Source of the DNA: Corynebacterium glyciniphilum AJ 3170
GTDB lineage: Bacteria > Actinomycetota > Actinomycetes > Mycobacteriales > Mycobacteriaceae
DNA length: 64,000 nucleotides
NCBI RefSeq assembly: GCF_007673095.1
Contig: NZ_VDYZ01000011.1
Span: 62,001-126,000 of the forward strand
Reading direction: 5' to 3'
The notes beneath the pieces are model-generated. The model ran no database searches, had not been told where the DNA came from, and saw only the letters and a program-made list of their open reading frames with translations. Within the stretch, counting starts at the first letter, position 1. Every line of letters starts with the position of its first letter. The position numbers and the translations under genes were made by a program. Below are positions 17,068 to 25,233 of the stretch, in pieces.

Positions 17068-17625
17068 ATGTCTGCATTCCAGGATCGCCCCAACACAGCG
17101 CTGCTGGTCATCGACCTGCAGAACCTTGTCGTCGACGGTGCGTTCCGCCGGGACGAGGTTGTCGGCGCGGTGAAGGGCCTGGTCGACAGGGCGCACGAGG
17201 AGAACGTCCCGGTCGTCTGGGTTCAACACGAGGCCGAGCATCTCCCACCGAACACCCACGAGTGGGAATTCGTCCCCGAACTGCAGCAGCAGGAGGGGGA
17301 CCGTCTGGTCCCGAAGATATACGGGGATGCGTTTGAGGGGACGATCCTGGGCGAGGTTCTGGAGGATCTCGGCGTTGGGCGCATCGTCGTCACCGGTGCG
17401 GAGACCGACGCCTGCATCCGCTCCACCATCCACGGTGGATTCACCCGCGGCTATGACGTCACGCTTGTTGCGGATGCACACACTGCCGGGGACAAGACGG
17501 AGTGGGGTGCGCCACCGGTGGCGCAGGTCATCGAGCACACGAACCTCTACTGGCAGTTCCAGGGAGGCGTGGGGAAGACCGCCTCCGTCGAGACCGCTGA
17601 CCAGGTGTCCTTCGCGGCCGACTGA
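17068..17625 (+). CDS. Isochorismatase-like cysteine hydrolase
   Basis: A 185-residue hydrolase of the isochorismatase/nicotinamidase fold. The catalytic aspartate is in LLVIDLQN (about residue 14), the lysine in VPKIYGDAFEGT (about 77) and the nucleophilic cysteine in AETDACIRSTIHGG (about 117). The cis-peptide motif VVTGAET precedes the cysteine. The cap or lid expected for true nicotinamidase metal binding is not obvious, so an amide or N-carbamoyl substrate is more likely than nicotinamide. ATG 17068 is chosen because a -10 box sits six bases upstream; GTG 17062 would fall inside the promoter spacing. It converges on the next gene with one base between stops. Confidence 0.9.
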   Translation: MSAFQDRPNTALLVIDLQNLVVDGAFRRDEVVGAVKGLVDRAHEENVPVVWVQHEAEHLPPNTHEWEFVPELQQQEGDRLVPKIYGDAFEGTILGEVLEDLGVGRIVVTGAETDACIRSTIHGGFTRGYDVTLVADAHTAGDKTEWGAPPVAQVIEHTNLYWQFQGGVGKTASVETADQVSFAAD

Positions 17626-17626
17626 T

Positions 17627-18796
17627 CTACGCGCGGAGCCGGCCCGTCGACGCCGCATGCATGACCTGCTCCAGGGGACCACGTCGGAAGAAGCATTTCC
17701 ACACCATGCAGAACACCAGCGAAATGCCGAGATAGCAGGTCAGTGGCAGCAGTGAGACGCCCGGTTCGTCGTGGATGTCGGGGAGCCAGTGGTTGATCGC
17801 GGCCGACACCAGTGCCTGGCCGACGTACACGGTGAAGGCGCACGATCCCAGCGCGGCCAGCGGGAACACCCACCGTCCGAGAACATCACCGGCCCACAGA
17901 CACACGGACACGAGAACGAGACTGATGCCGGTGTTGAGCAGCAGGTCCGGCGTGGAGCCCGAATGTGCGCCGTTGAGCAGAAGCTCGCCGGTGGAGGAGG
18001 TTGTTCCCATCGAGGCGCTGTACATCCGCCACGCCCCGAACACACTGGTGTCCGTCGCGTCGGCGAGGTCGCGCAGCGGCATGTCCATGAACTGCATCAT
18101 CAGGGGTTGGACATCGAAACAGGCGAGCGCAACCCAGGTGACGACGCTGGAGACCACCGTGGCGATGACCCCGACGACCAGCCACAGGACGCGCTTCAGG
18201 CCGTCCACGCCGAGGGTCATCACTCCCATGCCGAGCACGATCACCGGTAGCCATGTGAGTGTGGGATACATACCGTCGAGCAGCAGGGCCCGCAGCGCCA
18301 CGCCCGCACCCTCGAGTGAGGTGAAATGGCCCAGGCGGGGGACCACGGCGAGTTCGTCCCCGGTCATGGGGAAGACGTCGCGACGTAGCCAGTAGGACAG
18401 TTGCGGCAGGACGAACATGCCCGCGGTGCCGAGGGCGAGCAGCGTCGGTCCGCTCAGGGAGACCAGCGCGGTACACAGCAGGAAGGACGCACCGAGCGTC
18501 GCCAGGACGATGATCATGTCCGGTCCGGCGGAGGCGAGCAGAATGCCGATGACCAGGAGGATCAGGCCACGGACGGCGATGCGTCGACGGATTCCGGAGG
18601 TCGGCACCCCGGTCGCGAGACCCCGGCTGGTCATCAGGGCCATGGACATGCCGGAGAGGAAGGCGAAGAGGATGGACGGCCAGCCCATCACCCACGGTGC
18701 CCAGGACGCGGGGCCGAAGTGGTCGGCGGTCATGCCGGTGATGGCGACAGCCCGCGCGACGTCCAGACCGATGATGCGGTTCTTCTGTGTGTTCAT
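17627..18796 (-). CDS. Polytopic membrane protein, DUF418/DUF1624-like acyltransferase family
   Basis: A 389-residue protein with about nine to eleven membrane helices. The opening RIIGLDVARAVAITGMTADHF and the following helix LFAFLSGMSMALM are typical of the heparan-glucosaminide acetyltransferase-like (DUF1624/DUF418) families, thought to move acyl groups across membranes. The C-terminal half includes WVFPLAALGSCAFTVYVGQAL. The acceptor is not known. No ribosome site marks the start; ATG 18796 fits the family N terminus, and 18823 is an alternative. It diverges from a methyltransferase gene. Confidence 0.75.
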   Translation of the reverse strand: MNTQKNRIIGLDVARAVAITGMTADHFGPASWAPWVMGWPSILFAFLSGMSMALMTSRGLATGVPTSGIRRRIAVRGLILLVIGILLASAGPDMIIVLATLGASFLLCTALVSLSGPTLLALGTAGMFVLPQLSYWLRRDVFPMTGDELAVVPRLGHFTSLEGAGVALRALLLDGMYPTLTWLPVIVLGMGVMTLGVDGLKRVLWLVVGVIATVVSSVVTWVALACFDVQPLMMQFMDMPLRDLADATDTSVFGAWRMYSASMGTTSSTGELLLNGAHSGSTPDLLLNTGISLVLVSVCLWAGDVLGRWVFPLAALGSCAFTVYVGQALVSAAINHWLPDIHDEPGVSLLPLTCYLGISLVFCMVWKCFFRRGPLEQVMHAASTGRLRA

Positions 18797-18874
18797 GGTG
18801 GTCACGGATTCCGAGAATGCCATCTGTGGTGGTGGCGGTCGTCAGCCCCGGGTATGACTCCGGGACGGTGACGG

Positions 18875-18880
18875 TACCCT
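18875..18880 (+). promoter_or_regulatory. -10 box of the methyltransferase gene, leaderless
   Basis: TACCCT is seven bases before ATG 18888 with no ribosome site. Confidence 0.55.
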
Positions 18881-18887
18881 GAACCAC

Positions 18888-19649
18888 ATGAGTGACAAGC
18901 GGGAGGCCCCGAGCAGCAACTGGTTCACCGGCGGTGCGGAGTATGCGACGTTCCGTCCGTCCTACCCCACACAGGTGTCCGGGTTCCTCGCGGAACACAC
19001 CCCGGCGACGGGTGTGGCGGTGGACGTCGGCTGTGGGACGGGGCAGCTCTCGACTCAGTTGGCCGACTACTTCGACCGTGTCCTGGCCTTCGATCCGAGT
19101 GAGTCGCAGATCGCTGCGGCGTCAGAGCATCCGAATGTCACCTATGAGGTGGCTTCAGCGGAGGCGCTGCCGGTGCCGGATTCGTCGGCCGACCTGGTCA
19201 CCGCAGCGCAGGCGGCGCACTGGTTCGCGTTGCCGGACTTCTATGCCGAAGCCCGTCGTATCGGACGCCCTGGCGCGCTGATCGCCCTGGTGAGCTACGG
19301 GATCCTCCGGATCTCCGACCAGGACGTCCAGGAACGTTTCGGGCGGTTCTACTACGACGAGATCGGTCCGTACTGGGATCCGGAGCGTCGCTACGTCGAC
19401 GAAGGCTACCGGACGATGCCGTTTCCGTTCGAGGAACTGGAGGCACCGGAGCTCAGCATTGACGCCGACCTGGACCGCGAGGCGTTCCTGGGGTACATCG
19501 GGACGTGGTCGGCTGTGCGGAAGGCGGAGCGCCAGGGCAGGTCGGACCTGTTCCAGAGTTTCTCGTCGGACATCGTGGACATCTGGGGCGACAACGGACG
19601 TCCGCGCCAGGTCTCCTGGCCGGTGGCGGTGCGCGTCGGGCGGCTCTGA
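18888..19649 (+). CDS. Class I SAM-dependent methyltransferase
   Basis: A 253-residue cytosolic methyltransferase. Motif I is VAVDVGCGTGQLS (about residue 43-55), the acidic residue binding the ribose is in VLAFDPSESQ (about 65), motif II-like sequence is ADLVTAAQAAHWF (about 101). The histidine-tryptophan pair AAHWF is common in a group of S. cerevisiae TMT1-like (trans-aconitate methyltransferase-like) and small-molecule methylases. The C-terminal third is less conserved. The substrate is unknown. The gene is transcribed alone from a leaderless promoter. Confidence 0.88.
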   Translation: MSDKREAPSSNWFTGGAEYATFRPSYPTQVSGFLAEHTPATGVAVDVGCGTGQLSTQLADYFDRVLAFDPSESQIAAASEHPNVTYEVASAEALPVPDSSADLVTAAQAAHWFALPDFYAEARRIGRPGALIALVSYGILRISDQDVQERFGRFYYDEIGPYWDPERRYVDEGYRTMPFPFEELEAPELSIDADLDREAFLGYIGTWSAVRKAERQGRSDLFQSFSSDIVDIWGDNGRPRQVSWPVAVRVGRL

Positions 19650-19676
19650 CGAGGGTGAGTGCTGCGTCACAAAGAG

Positions 19677-19717
19677 GTTGACACGTCAACCATCGACTAT
19701 ATGGTTGACACGTCAAC
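19677..19717. promoter_or_regulatory. Two GTTGACACGTCAAC operators flanking a -10 box
   Basis: Identical 14-base palindromes at 19677-19690 and 19704-19717, centres 27 bases apart, with TATATG (19698-19703) between them as a possible -10 box. The same core occurs at 4772-4787 before the FMN reductase gene. Confidence 0.78.
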
Positions 19718-19751
19718 TACTCTCCCACGGAAAGGCCGCGAGGTCCCCGCC

Positions 19752-20204
19752 ATGTCCACGACCGTCAGTACCGTCAGTAACGTCGGTACCATCAGTAACG
19801 TCGTCATTCTTCTTGCTCGTATCGCCCTCGGCGTCACGCTCTTCGCCCACGGATGGCAGAAGTTCTTCACCAACGGAATCGACGCCACAGCCCATGGGTT
19901 CGACTCCATGGGCGTTCCCGTCGCCACCGCGTCGGCGATCTTCGCCGCCGTCGTCGAACTGGTCGGTGGTGCCCTCTTGATTATCGGCCTGCTGACCCCA
20001 CTGGTCGCTGTGCTGGTCGTCGTCGACATGGCAGGGGCCTTCTGGTTCGCACACCGGGCCGCCGGAACGATCTTCGTCGGTGAGGGCGGCTACGAACTGG
20101 TCCTGGTCCTGGCTGCGGGAGCGGCCCTCGTCGGGGCCGTCGCCGGTGGACGGTTCGGCGTGGACGGGGTGCTGCGTCGGCGGCGGGGCGCCCTCGCCCG
20201 CTGA
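19752..20204 (+). CDS. DoxX family membrane protein
   Basis: A 150-residue protein with four hydrophobic segments (about 15-37, 58-75, 80-100 and 115-135). The segment RIALGVTLFAHGWQKFF is the DoxX/MhqP hallmark. Members act in quinone and thiol-stress responses; mycobacterial DoxX forms a membrane complex with superoxide dismutase and a thiosulfate sulfurtransferase. ATG 19752 is preferred because longer frames would translate through the double operator. The basic tail RRRRGALAR would lie in the cytosol. Shared operators with the FMN reductase suggest one redox or quinone regulon. Confidence 0.88.
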   Translation: MSTTVSTVSNVGTISNVVILLARIALGVTLFAHGWQKFFTNGIDATAHGFDSMGVPVATASAIFAAVVELVGGALLIIGLLTPLVAVLVVVDMAGAFWFAHRAAGTIFVGEGGYELVLVLAAGAALVGAVAGGRFGVDGVLRRRRGALAR

Positions 20205-20222
20205 GTATCGTGATCGACACAA

Positions 20223-20240
20223 CACTATGAATAAATAGTG
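20223..20240. promoter_or_regulatory. Palindrome CACTAT-N6-ATAGTG upstream of aldehyde dehydrogenase
   Basis: Perfect 6-base arms around GAATAA, in the most AT-rich part of the intergenic region, about 82 bases before the start codon. Likely an operator; regulator unknown. Confidence 0.5.
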
Positions 20241-20321
20241 GTCGTCATCACGGAGGAAAAGGGTTACGTTTGTCGGTGGCACCACAAGCACCGACGAACC
20301 CTGCATGGGAGGCACCACGCC

Positions 20322-21863
20322 ATGACCACCACAGCAACCGCCAGCAACGCCTACGCCGCCCCGGGAACCGAAGGTTCCCTCGTATCCTTCAAACCCCGCT
20401 ACGAGAACTTCATCGGCGGGCAGTGGGTGCCCCCGGTGGGCGGACAGTACATCGAGAACATCAGCCCGGTGGACGGCAAGGTCTTCACCGAGGTCGCCCG
20501 CTCACAGGCCGAAGACATCGACAAGGCCGTCGACGCCGCGCACGCCGCAGCTGCTGCCTGGGGCAAGACCAGCGTCCAGGAACGCTCGCGGGTGCTGCTG
20601 AAGATCGCCGACGTGCTCGAGGAGAACCTCGAGATGCTCGCTGTCGCCGAGACCTGGGACAACGGTAAATCGGTGCGCGAGACCCTCGCCGCAGACATGC
20701 CCCTGGCCGTCGACCATTTCCGCTACTACGCCGGAGCGCTGCGTGCCCAGGAGGGCACATTGTCGCAGATCGACGAGAACACCGTCGCCTACCACTTCCA
20801 CGAGCCGCTGGGCGTGGTCGGCCAGATCATCCCGTGGAACTTCCCGATCCTCATGGCCGCGTGGAAGATCTGCCCGGCCCTGGCCGCCGGCAACGCCATC
20901 GTGCTCAAGCCCGCCGAGCAGACGCCTGCATCGATCCTGCTGGTCGCCGAGCTCATCGCCGATCTGCTGCCCGAGGGTGTGCTCAACATCGTCAACGGTC
21001 TCGGTGAGGAGGCCGGTGCGGCGCTGACCGCCAATGACCGGATCGCCAAGATCGCCTTCACCGGCTCCACCGAGGTCGGCAAGATCATCAACAAGTCGGT
21101 GGCGGACAAGCTCATCCCGGTCACCCTGGAGCTCGGCGGCAAGTCCCCGAACGTCTTCTTCGGCGACATCATGGACGCCGACGACTCCTTCCGGGAGAAG
21201 ACCCTGGAGGGGTTGGCGATGTTCGCCCTGAACCAGGGTGAGGTGTGCACCTGTCCGTCGCGTGCGCTGATCCAGGAGGACATCGCCGATGAGTTCCTCG
21301 ATCTGGCTGTCGAGCGGGTCCGCTCCATCAAGGCCGGTAACCCGCTGGATCCGGCGACGATGATCGGTGCCCAGGCGTCGTTGGAGCAGATGGACAAGAT
21401 CACCGGCTACCTCAAGTCCGGCCCTGAGGAGGGTGCCGAGGTGCTCATCGGTGGCGGGGTCCGCACTGTCGAGGGCCTGGAGAACGGTCTGTACGTCGAG
21501 CCGACGATTCTCAAGGGCAACAACGCCATGCGGTGTTTCCAGGAGGAGATCTTCGGTCCGGTGCTGGCCGTGACCACGTTCAAGGACTTCGACGAGGCCA
21601 TCCAGATCGCCAACGACACCGACTACGGTCTCGGTGCCGGTGTCTGGGCCCGCGACGGTCGCACCGCTTACCGTGCCGGGCGGGCCATCGAGTCCGGCCG
21701 GGTGTGGGTGAACAACTACCACTCCTACCCGGCGCATGCGGCGTTCGGCGGCTACAAGAAGTCCGGTATCGGTCGGGAGACCCACCTGATGATGCTGGAC
21801 CACTACCAGCAGACGAAGAACCTGCTGTGGTCCTACGACGAGAACCCCAACGGACTGTTCTGA
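20322..21863 (+). CDS. Aldehyde dehydrogenase (acetaldehyde/AcoD-like)
   Basis: A 513-residue NAD(P)-dependent enzyme oxidising aldehydes to acids. The cofactor region is [11 protein letters not shown] (about 165-175) and [11 protein letters not shown] (about 247-257). The general base is in LELGGKSPN (about 270) and the catalytic cysteine is in [11 protein letters not shown] (about 306), the form with two nearby cysteines seen in the ExaC/AldA/AcoD group that handles acetaldehyde. ATG 20322 follows GGGAGG by nine bases. A palindrome at 20223 suggests regulation. It could oxidise acetaldehyde or longer aldehydes from the alkane pathway at 35-39 kb. Confidence 0.95.
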   Translation: MTTTATASNAYAAPGTEGSLVSFKPRYENFIGGQWVPPVGGQYIENISPVDGKVFTEVARSQAEDIDKAVDAAHAAAAAWGKTSVQERSRVLLKIADVLEENLEMLAVAETWDNGKSVRETLAADMPLAVDHFRYYAGALRAQEGTLSQIDENTVAYHFHEPLGVVGQIIPWNFPILMAAWKICPALAAGNAIVLKPAEQTPASILLVAELIADLLPEGVLNIVNGLGEEAGAALTANDRIAKIAFTGSTEVGKIINKSVADKLIPVTLELGGKSPNVFFGDIMDADDSFREKTLEGLAMFALNQGEVCTCPSRALIQEDIADEFLDLAVERVRSIKAGNPLDPATMIGAQASLEQMDKITGYLKSGPEEGAEVLIGGGVRTVEGLENGLYVEPTILKGNNAMRCFQEEIFGPVLAVTTFKDFDEAIQIANDTDYGLGAGVWARDGRTAYRAGRAIESGRVWVNNYHSYPAHAAFGGYKKSGIGRETHLMMLDHYQQTKNLLWSYDENPNGLF

Positions 21864-21930
21864 TCCGTTCCGGTCATGGCGCGTACCCTTGTGGGCGGAC
21901 GAGTAATCCACCCCACAGGAGGTACCACCC

Positions 21931-22485
21931 ATGTCTGACCCGAAGAAGCTCACTGGACGCACGGTCGTCGTCCTGGCGACGGACGGCTTCGAAGACTCTG
22001 AACTGACCTCCCCGCGTGACGCGGTGTCCGACGCGGGCGCCACCGTCGTCATCGCCACGCCCGGTGGTGAGACGATCACCGGAAAGAACGGCACCGACGT
22101 CCCCGCCGACGCCAGGACCGCAGACATCGAGGCCGCGACGGTCGACGCCATTCTGTTGCCGGGTGGCACGTCGAATGCGGACGCACTGCGACTCGACGCG
22201 GACGCGGTGTCCCTGGTGCGCAAGGTCGTCACCGGGGGCAAACCGGTCGGCGTGATCTGCCACGGCGGCTGGATCCTCACGGACGCCGACGTGCTCAAGG
22301 GCAGGACATTGACCTCCTTCCCGAGCCTGAAGACCGACCTGATCAACGCCGGTGCCACCTGGGTCGACGAAGAGGCGCACACCTGTGAGGGAACCGGGGG
22401 CGCGGGTACGATCGTCTCGTCCCGTACCCCGGACGACCTGCCGGCGTTCAACGACGCCGTGGTCGCCGCTTTCGCCACGGCCTGA
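21931..22485 (+). CDS. DJ-1/PfpI family protein (type 1 glutamine amidotransferase fold)
   Basis: A 184-residue cytosolic protein of the PfpI/YhbO subgroup, linked to glyoxal or stress-related deglycation and proteolysis. The nucleophile elbow is GVICHGGWIL with cysteine at about residue 110, followed by the family histidine; an acidic residue precedes the elbow strand. Opening VVLATDGFEDSEL is the PfpI N terminus. AGGAGGT eight bases before ATG 21931 fixes the start. A -10-like TACCCT lies about 40 bases upstream. It follows the aldehyde dehydrogenase gene by 67 bases, so the two may be co-transcribed. Confidence 0.92.
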   Translation: MSDPKKLTGRTVVVLATDGFEDSELTSPRDAVSDAGATVVIATPGGETITGKNGTDVPADARTADIEAATVDAILLPGGTSNADALRLDADAVSLVRKVVTGGKPVGVICHGGWILTDADVLKGRTLTSFPSLKTDLINAGATWVDEEAHTCEGTGGAGTIVSSRTPDDLPAFNDAVVAAFATA

Positions 22486-22532
22486 CGGACCGTCCCCGAG
22501 GCGGCGAGGGGATGACCGCCGCCCGGGCGACA

Positions 22533-22605
22533 ATCGCACCCGATAAGCCGGTGATGTTCGCGAAAGGCCAGGTCGCATTCGCTTAAGCATCTTATGGGGT
22601 GCGAT
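22533..22605. repeat. 15-bp inverted repeat in convergent intergenic region
   Basis: ATCGCACCCGATAAG (22533-22547) and CTTATGGGGTGCGAT (22591-22605) are complementary in 14 of 15 positions with a 43-base spacer. It lies between the convergent PfpI and aldo/keto reductase genes and could be a terminator or a protein site. Confidence 0.5.
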
Positions 22606-22644
22606 ATGCCTACCGCCTAACCGGCCGGCCGGCGGCAAGTACAC

Positions 22645-23691
22645 CTACTCCGTCGACTCCGTGGCGCCGGCCCACTGGTTGATGCCGCGGTCCACCGCCC
22701 ACCGGTCGATCTCGGTGAGCTCCTCGTCGGTGAAGTCCAGGTTCTCCAGCGCGTCGAGGGAATCGTCGAGCTGATTCACCGAGGACGCCCCGATAAGGGC
22801 GCTGGTGACCTCCGGGCGCCGCAGCACCCATGCGATCGCTATCTGCGCCAGCGACTGCCCACGTCGTGCGGCGATGGCGTTCAGCGCGCGGATCGCCTCG
22901 AGCGTCTCGTCGGTGAGGAAGGACTCCGACATCTTGTGGTCGCCCAGACGCGACCCCTCCGGGACCCCGTCAAGGTACTTCCCGGTCAGCAGTCCCTGCG
23001 CCAGGGCGGAGAACGCGATCACGCCCAGCCCGTTGTCGGAGCAGGTGGACAGCAGCTCGTCCTCGACCCACCGGTTGAACATGGAGTAGGACGGCTGGTG
23101 AATGGTCAGCGGAGTCCCCAGGTCACGCGCCACCTCCGCAGCCTGCCGGGTGAGGGCGGGGGAGTAGGAGCTGATGCCCACGTAGAGCGCCCGACCTGAG
23201 CGCACCAGGTGGTCCAGGGCGCTGACCGTCTCCTCGACGGGCGTCTCGGGGTCCGGACGGTGGTGGTAGAAGATGTCGACGTAATCCAGGCCCATCCGCT
23301 TCAGCGAGGCGTCGCAGCTGGCCACCAGGTACTTGCGGGAGCCGCCGAAGCCGTAGGGTCCGTCCTGCATGTACCACCCGGCCTTGGAGCTGATGACCAG
23401 CTCATCCCGGTACGGACGGAAGTCGGAGGCGAGGATCCGACCGAAGTTCTCCTCGGCCGACCCGGGCGGTGGTCCGTAGTTGTTCGCCAGGTCGAAATGT
23501 GTCACGCCGCGGTCGAAGGCGCGGCGCAGGATGGCCCGTTGGGTGTCAAGGGTGCGGTCGGCTCCGAAGTTGTGCCACAGGCCGAGCGTGATCGCCGGGA
23601 GTTTCAGCCCGGAACGCCCACTGCGGTTGTAGGGCATGCTGCCGTAGCGGTCGTCGGCGGCGCGGTAGATGTCGGGGAAGGTGTCACTCAT
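22645..23691 (-). CDS. Aldo/keto reductase (YghZ-like, glyceraldehyde 3-phosphate reductase type)
   Basis: A 348-residue NADPH-dependent TIM-barrel reductase. Features are LGLWHNFG, the catalytic aspartate/tyrosine region THFDLANNYGPPPGSAEENFG, the lysine in VISSKAGW, the histidine in YHHRPDP and the C-terminal cofactor segment ALIGASSVNQLDDSL. The GSAEENFG insertion matches the YghZ/GPR group that reduces methylglyoxal and L-glyceraldehyde 3-phosphate. ATG 23691 is chosen since TACCCT lies eight bases upstream and the extended frame adds 26 unlike residues. It is divergent from the CNNM leader. Confidence 0.93.
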   Translation of the reverse strand: MSDTFPDIYRAADDRYGSMPYNRSGRSGLKLPAITLGLWHNFGADRTLDTQRAILRRAFDRGVTHFDLANNYGPPPGSAEENFGRILASDFRPYRDELVISSKAGWYMQDGPYGFGGSRKYLVASCDASLKRMGLDYVDIFYHHRPDPETPVEETVSALDHLVRSGRALYVGISSYSPALTRQAAEVARDLGTPLTIHQPSYSMFNRWVEDELLSTCSDNGLGVIAFSALAQGLLTGKYLDGVPEGSRLGDHKMSESFLTDETLEAIRALNAIAARRGQSLAQIAIAWVLRRPEVTSALIGASSVNQLDDSLDALENLDFTDEELTEIDRWAVDRGINQWAGATESTE

Positions 23692-23699
23692 GCACGCCG

Positions 23700-23705
23700 A
23701 GGGTA
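23700..23705 (-). promoter_or_regulatory. -10 box of the aldo/keto reductase gene, leaderless
   Basis: TACCCT on the minus strand lies eight bases before ATG 23691. Confidence 0.5.
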
Positions 23706-23759
23706 CGCGTGATCGTGTATCCTGCGTATCACTTACATTCGCTACCTGAAGGAGTTGAG

Positions 23760-23814
23760 CGTCCATCATGGACGATGGCCCTTGTCCGAGTATGAAGGGC
23801 GGCCACAGCCGCCC
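23760..23814 (+). promoter_or_regulatory. Leader hairpins ahead of the CNNM pair
   Basis: CGTCCA-TCA-TGGACG (23760-23774) holds the leader ATG. GCCCTT (23778-23783) can pair with AAGGGC (23795-23800), while GGGCGGC (23797-23803) can pair with GCCGCCC (23808-23814) over a CACA loop. The last two stems share 23797-23800 and exclude each other. Confidence 0.55.
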
Positions 23815-23857
23815 GCCCCGTGCAACGTCTGCACCGGCCTCAGGGGGTGACCGGTGA
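23768..23857 (+). CDS. Possible 29-residue leader peptide ahead of CNNM genes
   Basis: A short open frame that begins MDDGPCP and contains a diproline, with its TGA overlapping the GTG start of the next gene in GTGA. AAGGAG lies 13 bases upstream, longer than usual. The early run of acidic and proline residues resembles leader peptides that sense low magnesium in Salmonella (mgtL, mgtP). The overlap, the competing hairpins and the downstream magnesium-linked family make regulation plausible. No direct evidence of translation is available from sequence. Confidence 0.4.
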   Translation: MDDGPCPSMKGGHSRPPRATSAPASGGDR

Positions 23858-25233
23858 GCCCGTTGCTGATGCTGCTGCTCGGCATTGTCCTCATCCTGGC
23901 CCTCATCGTCGCCAACGGTTACTTCGTGGCCCAGGAATTCGCCTATATGTCGGTCGACCGGGCGCGGCTGCGTGCACTGTCCGCGGACGGTGACGCGGCA
24001 GCCGGGCGTGCCCTCGCGGTCACCAGGCGTACGAGCTTCATGCTCTCCGGTGCGCAGCTGGGTATCACCGTCACCGGCCTGCTGGTCGGTGAATTCGCCG
24101 AACCGATGATCGGCGGTTCAGCGGGGGAGTTGATCGGCGGTGCAGGGACGGCCGCGGTCGCAGCCACCGTCACCCTGGCCGTCGCCACCGTTGTGCAGAT
24201 GATCTTCGCCGAGCTGTACCCGAAGAACCTCGCCATCGCGGCACCGGAACCGTTGGCCCGCGCACTCGCCCGGTCGACCCAGGTCTACCTGTTCCTCTTC
24301 GGCTGGATCATCGCCTTCTTCGACTGGTCGAGCAATGCCCTGCTGCGGTTGGTGGGGGTCACCCCGGTCGAGGACGTGGACTCCACCGCAGACCGCAAGG
24401 ACCTGGGTCGCATCGTCGCCGATTCCAGGGCCTCCGGTGACCTGCCCCGGGACCTGTCGATGCTCATCGACCGCATCCTGGACTTCCCGGAACGCACCGT
24501 CGAGCATGCGATGGTCCCGCGCGCACGGCTGGGGGAGATGGACCCCCGCACCACCGTGGCCGAGGCCCGTACCCGGATGGCGGGTGGGCACACCCGCTAC
24601 CCCGTGCTGGGCTCGGTGGAGGACGAGGACACGCATGAGGAAGAGGAGAGGCTCTACGGTGTCCTGCACCTGGACGACGTCCTCGACCCGGACCTCGACC
24701 CGCAGACCACGGTCGACACCCTGGTCCGTGAATCTGTGGTGGTGCCCGAGGTGATGGCGCTCCCGGACGCCCTGGTGGTGCTCGAGGAGTCCGACAACCG
24801 TCTGGCCTGCGTCGTCGACGAGTACGGCGGTGTGTCCGGCGTCCTCACCGCCGAAGACCTGGCGGAGGAACTCGTCGGTGAGCTCACCGACGAACACGAT
24901 GCCCCGGAACACCACATCAGTCGTGAGGACGACGTCGCCGGCGATGTCGAGAGATGGCGGATCGCCGGGGACGAGCACCTCGACGAGGTCTCGCGCGTCC
25001 TTGATGTGCGACTGCCCGACGGTGAATTCGAGACACTCGCTGGTCTGGTCATCGAGGAACTCGGTTCCTTGCCGGAGGTCGGCGACGTCATTCCGGTGCC
25101 GTTGCCGAGGGATCCCCGCGAGGTGGTCGACGACCGGCCGCAGAACCGGGTTCTGGTCGCCGAGGTGACCGGGATCGGCAACCACGTACCCACTGAACTC
25201 CTCGTCCACCTGGAGGTGACCGAGTATGAATGA
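23854..25233 (+). CDS. CNNM/CorC family membrane protein, long form
   Basis: A 459-residue protein of the hemolysin C/CNNM family, implicated in magnesium or cobalt efflux. The DUF21 domain (about 1-190) has three or four helices and the sequence FVAQEFAYMSVDRARLR and QLGITVTGLLVGEF. Two CBS motifs follow (about 210-340, with MVPRARLGEMDP and the DEYGGVSGVLTAEDL segment). The C-terminal CorC/HlyC domain (about 360-450) ends with the strand-rich GLVIEELGSLPEVGD. GTG 23854 follows AGGGGG by six bases and overlaps the leader frame. The downstream gene overlaps by eight bases, so they form a pair. Confidence 0.93.
   Translation: MSPLLMLLLGIVLILALIVANGYFVAQEFAYMSVDRARLRALSADGDAAAGRALAVTRRTSFMLSGAQLGITVTGLLVGEFAEPMIGGSAGELIGGAGTAAVAATVTLAVATVVQMIFAELYPKNLAIAAPEPLARALARSTQVYLFLFGWIIAFFDWSSNALLRLVGVTPVEDVDSTADRKDLGRIVADSRASGDLPRDLSMLIDRILDFPERTVEHAMVPRARLGEMDPRTTVAEARTRMAGGHTRYPVLGSVEDEDTHEEEERLYGVLHLDDVLDPDLDPQTTVDTLVRESVVVPEVMALPDALVVLEESDNRLACVVDEYGGVSGVLTAEDLAEELVGELTDEHDAPEHHISREDDVAGDVERWRIAGDEHLDEVSRVLDVRLPDGEFETLAGLVIEELGSLPEVGDVIPVPLPRDPREVVDDRPQNRVLVAEVTGIGNHVPTELLVHLEVTEYE

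Noticed and set aside
20502..22478. Long minus-strand open frame (658 codons) opposite aldehyde dehydrogenase and PfpI genes
   Set aside because: It is antisense to two clear genes and shows no domain; long open antisense frames are expected at this GC content.
23740..23853. M-box or yybP-ykoY type riboswitch before the CNNM genes
   Set aside because: The conserved core sequences I know for those classes were not found; the short ORF and competing stems fit better.
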